From contig NW_017804242.1 in the NCBI RefSeq assembly GCF_001625305.1, forward strand, positions 5,120,016 through 5,184,015: 64,000 nt of DNA, written 5' to 3'. Shown here in pieces: positions 57,985-64,000 of the stretch. The first letter of the stretch is position 1, and each line of letters starts with the position of its first letter. Source of the DNA: Branchiostoma belcheri (taxonomy: Eukaryota > Chordata > Leptocardii > Amphioxiformes > Branchiostomatidae). Both the position numbers and the translations under genes were made by a program. The notes beneath the pieces are model-generated. The model saw only the letters and a list, made by a program, of their open reading frames with translations. It had not been told where the DNA came from and made no database searches.

Positions 57985-58520
57985 TTGACTTGTATCCAGA
58001 ACCCTGCATTATCGAGAACCATGACGCGGCCGGTTATGAATAGTCCACGCGTATCCAGAACCGTGTCTGGGAGCAAATCTACGTTCTTTTAAGGCATCCA
58101 ATGCAGTTTTTAGGGCAACCCGATTTTTTAAAGTCAATATTCTAGTCACTTATCTACATACTGAGTTGAAACCACACTATTGCATATTGACCCTCATGGA
58201 GCAAAAATTCCCCAAATTCTGACGGAAAATGGTTACTGGTAGTGCCCTTGGCTAATTCTTAGGATACCACCCAGAAATAAAGGACTCATCCTGGGGCTTG
58301 TTTCTTCAGTTTTAAATGCCTAAAGTATGAAAAACTGATTGAAATGTGCCAATGTAAAGCAGCATGTGTCAATTTTACAAGGATTGTCTTACTCAAAATA
58401 TTTCCAGTTTTACTGCCCTGAAATCGCATTAGATGCCTTTAATACACCCAGACCTGATCCTAACCCATTCAGGTACAGAACTAGATAGGCACGGTTCTGG
58501 ATACAATAAAGACTATTCGT
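57985..58520. repeat. Pieces of the CCAGAACCG repeat with an unrelated middle
   Basis: TTGTATCCAGAACCCTGC and CGTATCCAGAACCGTGTC at 57990-58075, then GGCACGGTTCTGGATACAAT at 58487-58506, face each other. The 58100-58400 part resembles the dispersed family at 40330-40450. Confidence 0.6.
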
Positions 58521-58550
58521 TGACTGACCGTGTCGCTTTGATCGACGTAC

Positions 58551-58745
58551 CCGCATGACCCGGGTAACCATCCCGGCACCCAAACGTGCCAGTGACCAGA
58601 CGTGTTGTCCCACAGATCCGTTTTTTGTTTGTAATTGCTCGGTACACATTCTGTAACCAGGCGGATATATCTCGCTACTGGTCATCAACATCCTGACCCA
58701 CCGATTGACCTTGGCTAATTGCTCCATGGCAATTCCGCCACAGTC
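58551..58745 (-). CDS. Candidate internal exon, unidentified (65 codons)
   Basis: On the - strand an acceptor GACTATTTTTGCAG (AG 58747-58746) precedes exactly 195 bp of open frame and a donor-like CGG|GTACGT (GT 58550-58549). The peptide begins DCGGIAMEQLAKVNRWVRML and includes SEIYPPGYRMCTEQLQ. Base composition and absence of stops look coding-like, but I recognise no family and no partner exon. It may be a lone exon of an unseen gene or chance. Confidence 0.3.
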
Positions 58746-59189
58746 CTGCAAAAATAGTCAAATCGTTACTTTTATAGGGTGAAGGTCCTTTCTCCTATTG
58801 TCATTTTCCAACCTACGTCAATGAAGTTAATGTTTCCCCAACGCTTCTTTGTTTGTGGCTTGTTTGACTGGTGCGTTGGTTGGGTAACGCAAGAAGTTAC
58901 TTACGCGTTTTTATGATTTTATGGGGACTGGCTTTTTCCCATGGCTTGTAGAACAACTGATGGAATTCTGAAATAAATCTGCATCCGGATTGAGGATTTT
59001 AGCGACAGATGCAGGGCCGTTGCCCTCCGTGGCACCTGGGCCACTTGCAACATGGCGAACACTACATCATAAACGACCGATACAGTTCACAACCACTTGC
59101 TTAACAAGGGCCGACTTTTCGATGACTGTCTGTCATCTTCATGAGGGCAATTAAGTTTGAAGATAACAGGCGGCGATCAAAACTTTTTT

Positions 59190-59422
59190 TTATATTCCAA
59201 CATATAATCACAAGACGTGGTGATGCCACACTCAAGCTTTTTTCAACATATATTTATGCCCCCACCAACACAGGGGACAATATAATACTCATTTTTCACG
59301 AAGTTAAGAAAGTCGTGTTAAGTGCCTTTCCCAAGGGCACAAGATCGATGGCATGTGAGGACTCGAACCCAGAACCTCTTGGTTCCGAGTCTAGCACTCT
59401 GCCGCTACGCCATATGACCCCA
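59190..59422 (-). mobile_element. tRNA-headed SINE, family B
   Basis: On the - strand: GTAGCGGCAGAGTGCTAGAC, box B GGGTTCGAGTCC, CTTGTGCCCTTGGGAAAGGC, and the tail with CTTGAGTGTGGCATCACCAC then CTTGTGATTATATGTTGGAA. Confidence 0.8.
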
Positions 59423-59435
59423 CTACCCATTCTAC

Positions 59436-59565
59436 TTCTGGGTGGAGTGACGAAAATCCTGTAAAGTGCCTTTCCCAGGGACACAACGTCTCGCCAGAAA
59501 TGCAAGGAATCGAACCCGTGACCTCTAGATACCGTGTCCGTTCGCCTAGACAATCGGCAGTTCGG
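59436..59565 (-). mobile_element. SINE family C head fragment
   Basis: On the - strand: GCCGATTGTCTAGGCGAACG, CTAGAGGTCACGGGTTCGAT, CTGGGAAAGGCACTTTACAG and CACTCCACCCAGAAG. Immediately 5' of the family B copy in the same orientation. Confidence 0.7.
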
Positions 59566-59959
59566 CGCCACTCAGATCAGGCAGTCGACGCCACTGTACC
59601 GTTTATCAAATGCGCCATTTCAACTGCGATATTTCATTATTCAATAACTGCATATTTCAATTATATACATGAAACATTCCACTTGTTAACAGATGAAAGA
59701 TTCTTGAGAAATTCCTATTGATATCCATCACATCATGATCGTTGGTTTGACGATGTCCAATTGATTATTCTATCACACTTCACCTTCACCTTGTTCTATC
59801 ACAGGATGCCAAAAAAAAACAATTTTCTTATCTTTTGCCCCTTGCAAAACAACAGGCAATCGATTTGAATCCCAAAATAGAAAGTTTTGGCAAACTTCAA
59901 GTGCGTTTTTTGTTGTAATCACATAATCTCAATTAATCTCCTTTGATATTAAGTTTATG

Positions 59960-62060
59960 TTTATATCAAAGTTACATCCTGTATACAATCCAAAGTACGG
60001 TTGATACGATTGACATGTTTATATGAAATAAACACGGGCCTTTTGGGATCAAGAATACGCAAGTTTCTCTAATCCAAAAATATATGGAAACGAACATACT
60101 CTATGTTGAATACATCCTTAATATCTGGAACATCTAATTGCATTTAATCTTGAAATACATAGATTTTATTACCTACTAAGACATGCAACTGATGCATTGT
60201 CAGCAAATTAATGTTACACATACATTTACTTTTGGAACTCAATGAGTATTGATAAGGGCATGTTTTTTATCGTTAAGTGCTATGTAGATATCATATACAT
60301 AAGATTAAGACCTATTAACTGTGGTACGTACTCAAGCAACTGGATAGATTTTTCCATTTATTTGAGTGACAGTTTTCTTATGCATCTCATTACCTGGATG
60401 TCTAAACTTCATCGACGGTAGATATAAAATTTGGTATATCAGTTATGAAAAAGAACGGTAAAGGACACTTCAACCTACAAGTAGTTTTAAAAACATACTT
60501 CTCATATATGGAGAGACGATAAAAAGCACTTTTAACGTGATTGATATGTTTATATTAAATGAAACACGTTCCCTTTTGGAATGTACAATACGTGAGTTTA
60601 TTTAATCCTGATATAGATATAAACGTCATACTCTTCTTTTGAATACATTTAAAGATCTGCGGCAAAGGACCACTTACATCTTCAAGTAGATTGTTCTAAA
60701 ACACCGACTTCCAATAGACAATGCAGGGGGCTTTTTACGATGACTGAGATGTTGATAGTAAAAGGGGCACGAGCCTTTTTAGATCAATAATACGTGAGTT
60801 AATTAATCCCGAAATAAATAGAGACGTCAAAATTTTCTTTGAATGTAGTTTGATATCAGGTTAATGTAATACGTAATTGCATTTAATCTCAAAATTTATA
60901 ACTTTTATTCTTTACAAAAGTATGCCCATGGTGGTGTCAAATTATTTTGATTAATTTTAGTAAATGTGAAAGTGATATTTACGTTTCGTTCATCAATACG
61001 TCTATGTGGTGACGTTAATTTGTTAAACGGCGTATGTCTATTGTGTTATCACAAATAGGTGTACAACTTAAAGCTACAGGTAGCTATAGGCTTGGAAAAA
61101 CCCTAACGTAGTTATTGTAGCAACTTGAACTTTATCTAACTGGTCGCAAATAATCAAAGATTTTCACATAAACCCTTCAAAAATACGCCGTGCATTGAAT
61201 TAACTACGTAAATTGTTTACGTATAAAAACATCAATAAATTGTCCTATTTTGTTAAAAGTCAATTGACTCCGACAGTGAATTGATCTTGATTCAAACTTC
61301 AGCGGTTTAAAACCTATCGACGATTGAAGAACCCTTCTGATGATTGAAATGTTGACAGCTACCGGGATTTTTGTTTTATAGAATCAAGAACACGTTAATT
61401 GCTTTAATCCGGCAATGTACCCAAACTCCATACTTTTATAGATAGATAGATCTGCAATCAATCAACCTAATTAGTCCATCTTGACATCCTGAATAAGTAA
61501 TGGCATTTAATCTTGAAATATATTGATTGATTTTTCATATGAGGGACGATGTTGATGGTGACAAATGCATTCGACAATTATGAACAAACATGAAACGTAC
61601 ATTCGCACTTGGAATTTGACAAGAGCGATCCTGTCATAAATACACCAGAGTAGCTGTATTTCAACGCTGAATTTTTAAGAGATAAACTTTAGAAACATCG
61701 ATTATGATATTTCTTTAAAAAAGAAAAAGACCCACTTTAACCGGTAAGTGGTTTGTGAAATTCCTGAATTTCTAACTGTGCCTACTTGAAGTCAATCTAA
61801 TTCGCCGAATGGAGGATTAGGATGTCAAACATCTCAACGACTTGAATTGTTACATTCATTCCCTGATATTGGAAACGTTCCCCCTTATCAAAGTTAAACG
61901 ATAGTCGTCATAGCTAGGTACATACTTATGAGTGAACTTTTGCTGACCAGGAACAAGACGGGCTTTTGTGTTACGGAATGCGGTATGTTTAACGACAATA
62001 GTTGTAATAATTCGGCAATGTATGTATTTGTAGATGGATTTACGGAGGGCGAGTTTGAAG
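59960..62060 (+). repeat. Highly diverged ~0.6-kb tandem array
   Basis: Recurring ordered blocks: (a) ACACGGGCCTTTTGGGATCA then AATACG near 60036, with relatives near 60566, 60768, 61366 and 61960; (b) GCATTTAATCTTGAAATA near 60137, 60880 and 61503; (c) ACGTCATACTC.TCTTTTGAATACAT. Spacing of the main blocks is ~530-740 bp with a ~200-bp partial unit. No coding capacity seen. Confidence 0.6.
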
Positions 62061-64000
62061 ATAACGGAAGGTGTTAGGTTGGTTTCTCATTTACAAATCC
62101 TAAATTTTAAGCCAATCCATTGATATTAAGTGACATGAATCAAAGTTGAGAAGTTCTGTCGTCTTTTTTTAACCTAATATCTTTAAATTTACAGACTCCA
62201 AACTGCTGGTATCGGAGTCTCTGCCCTTACCTGTATACAGTGATACATGAACAACTTAATCATAGCGAGTGAGAACTTTACTTTTGTATGATCTATTATG
62301 TGTAAAAGGTGTGGCGTTAAACTTTCCCATTAATTAGTAAGTTAAGAAAAAGAGGTGTTCACGCACCCTTTGTGCTAATATTGAGTCATTTGAGCCGTTA
62401 ATTCCTATACATATATGTAGAAGCAAACCTGTCATGCGTTTTCAAGTTTTGTTTTGTTCTTTTTTTTCAAACTTCGATATTTGAGAAGAATTCAATTGTA
62501 AAATCTAATAATATATGTATATCCGCTGCATGCTGATGAAAGCAAAACCAGTACAATTTTAACAAAGACATAACTTTACAAAATCTAGTCACCGGGCCAA
62601 ACACCTACGTTGCTATGAACATTTGAAAGTTTGTGTTTTCCAAAGTTTTGCTACCGTGTCCATGGCAACGTACACATTTCACGCCTGTCTATGACGTATT
62701 TCAAACTTTTTCAAATTTACCCTCCAGACAAACTTCCAATTTGGTCCAGCCCTACACAACGGTTTGAGTCAGACGGCAACACTTGAAAGTACCAAATAAA
62801 GCCAGTGTGCTCTCTAAAACAAACATAAATACAAATCAATACTGCGTGTTGGTGCTATGATACATGTCCGATGACCAGCGCTGCATACCAGAACACACCA
62901 AGTCCCCCTAGAGCACCGATGTCTTGCCTTCATGTAATACTTGTATTTGTCGATGTTACGAATGCGTTTGACACATGATAATACATTGACAAAGGAAAAT
63001 TCAAACAGTGGCAAGATTGACGCATTCAGGTCATTTTTGTTATTCACAAAAGATGCCTTGACGTTTTGCCTTGGCTAAACACTTTGCTACAGAGATTCTT
63101 GAGATAACATAGCGTCCTTGATTAAGACTTAAAATGTCACCCTGACCTGTAGCCATGGACTTAAGTCAGTCCAAAGTGTCGGCAAAGTCATCAAAACTCG
63201 TCTAAACTTTAAAACAGCTGCCTTATTAAAGACTTTACCATACGGGCCTTGAAGGGCCCAGTTTTAGAGATTAGTCGCGTGGACGGTAAACAAACTCATC
63301 AATCTAAGCTTTCAATTTTCAGACACAAAGATGGTCTTACGACCTGCCGACGTGAGAACTGCTGAACACGTACATGTAGTCTGTGTGTATTTGTTAACGT
63401 CCAACTCTGAACACCTGTACCTGCAGTACACAGTCGCCTTATCTTCTTGTAGTAAACTATGAGGTAATGCATGACGCTGTCGCCCCAAATATCGCATGTT
63501 GTGTCACAAGATATCAGGCCTTGTTTTTTACCGGATAGAAACGGGTATATTTTGCTGTAAACGTCGCATAGCTACGTTCTTTGGTCGCCGCCATGCCTAA
63601 AATATATTTTAATGTCCCTTTCTAAACAAATCCACGACAGTCGGAGTTTATTTTGGGTGTTTTCTAACACTTTGTATGTGTGCTTGTCAAGCACTTCACT
63701 CTCGGATACATCGAAAGGCCATTAAACTGACTAGTATTTCACGGTAAACGTATAGGGGTACGATCATTGACGCTACGCCGGGGCCGGTAACGCGCTGTGA
63801 GCAGTGGAATGAGTTTCGCAAACAACCGGCTTTCACATAAATATTAGCCCACTTTTGGGCCCTATACCGTGACAATTTTACCTTTTCTTTGCTTGTAACC
63901 TTCCACAGAACTCCATACCAACAGAGTTTAGGAGTAAGCAGGCTGCCTAAGCTATGAGAGAATAGCAGGCAACGGGTCAACGGGGTACCCACGTGGTATG
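62061..64000. other. Intergenic, nothing identified
   Basis: Short open frames only (for example 62814-63047 - and 63696-63992 -), none with recognisable similarity. No repeat family from elsewhere in the window was noticed. Confidence 0.4.

Noticed and set aside
49625-59565. tRNA genes at the many GGTTCGAATCC sites
   Set aside because: The 5' halves and box B are tRNA-like, but no 3' acceptor-stem half follows; the sequences run into SINE bodies.

Overview
The window looks like chromosomal DNA from an invertebrate chordate, most likely a lancelet (Branchiostoma). The evidence is indirect: large repeat-packed spliceosomal introns, tRNA-headed SINEs, many small inverted-repeat elements, very frequent ACATGTA words in the left half, and coding exons that read as animal MED27 and a Shal-type potassium channel. 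The species assignment is inference from general recollection, not from a search.

Left half (about 1-30,250). The + strand carries the last six coding exons of MED27, a Mediator subunit (2243-2370, 3790-3883, 21599-21706, 22330-22371, 27798-27875, 30114-30248). Together they encode the C-terminal 194 residues and line up with human MED27 from about residue 117 to its end, with compatible splice phases at every junction. The N-terminal exons must lie left of the window. The 17.7-kb intron between the second and third of these exons holds a complete-looking two-exon gene on the - strand, a Kv4/Shal-like voltage-gated K+ channel of 461 aa (9152-9083 joined to 8519-7204). Its S6 motif reads P-V-T instead of P-V-P. 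The MED27 introns also contain a 19-bp minisatellite resembling the exon's own splice acceptor, a duplicated splice donor, SINE copies next to two acceptors, a Helitron-like element, a LINE 3' fragment and several tandem arrays.

Right half (about 30,250-64,000). I recognise no intact host gene here. Two weak exon candidates (30991-31137 + and 58551-58745 -) are listed. The rest is decayed LINE pieces, SINE copies (thickest at 49.6-59.6 kb), foldback/TIR elements, a 140-bp satellite-like array at 36.1-37.1 kb, a second Helitron-like copy nested in a hairpin repeat at 52.2-53.1 kb, and a diverged ~0.6-kb tandem array at 60-62 kb.

The two identified genes act in different processes: MED27 in RNA polymerase II transcription, the channel in membrane excitability. 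Their link is positional (nested, antisense). I see no operon, CRISPR array, rRNA, true tRNA gene, LTR retroelement or virus-derived gene. Repeat boundaries are by eye and accurate to roughly 5-20 bp unless a junction is spelled out.
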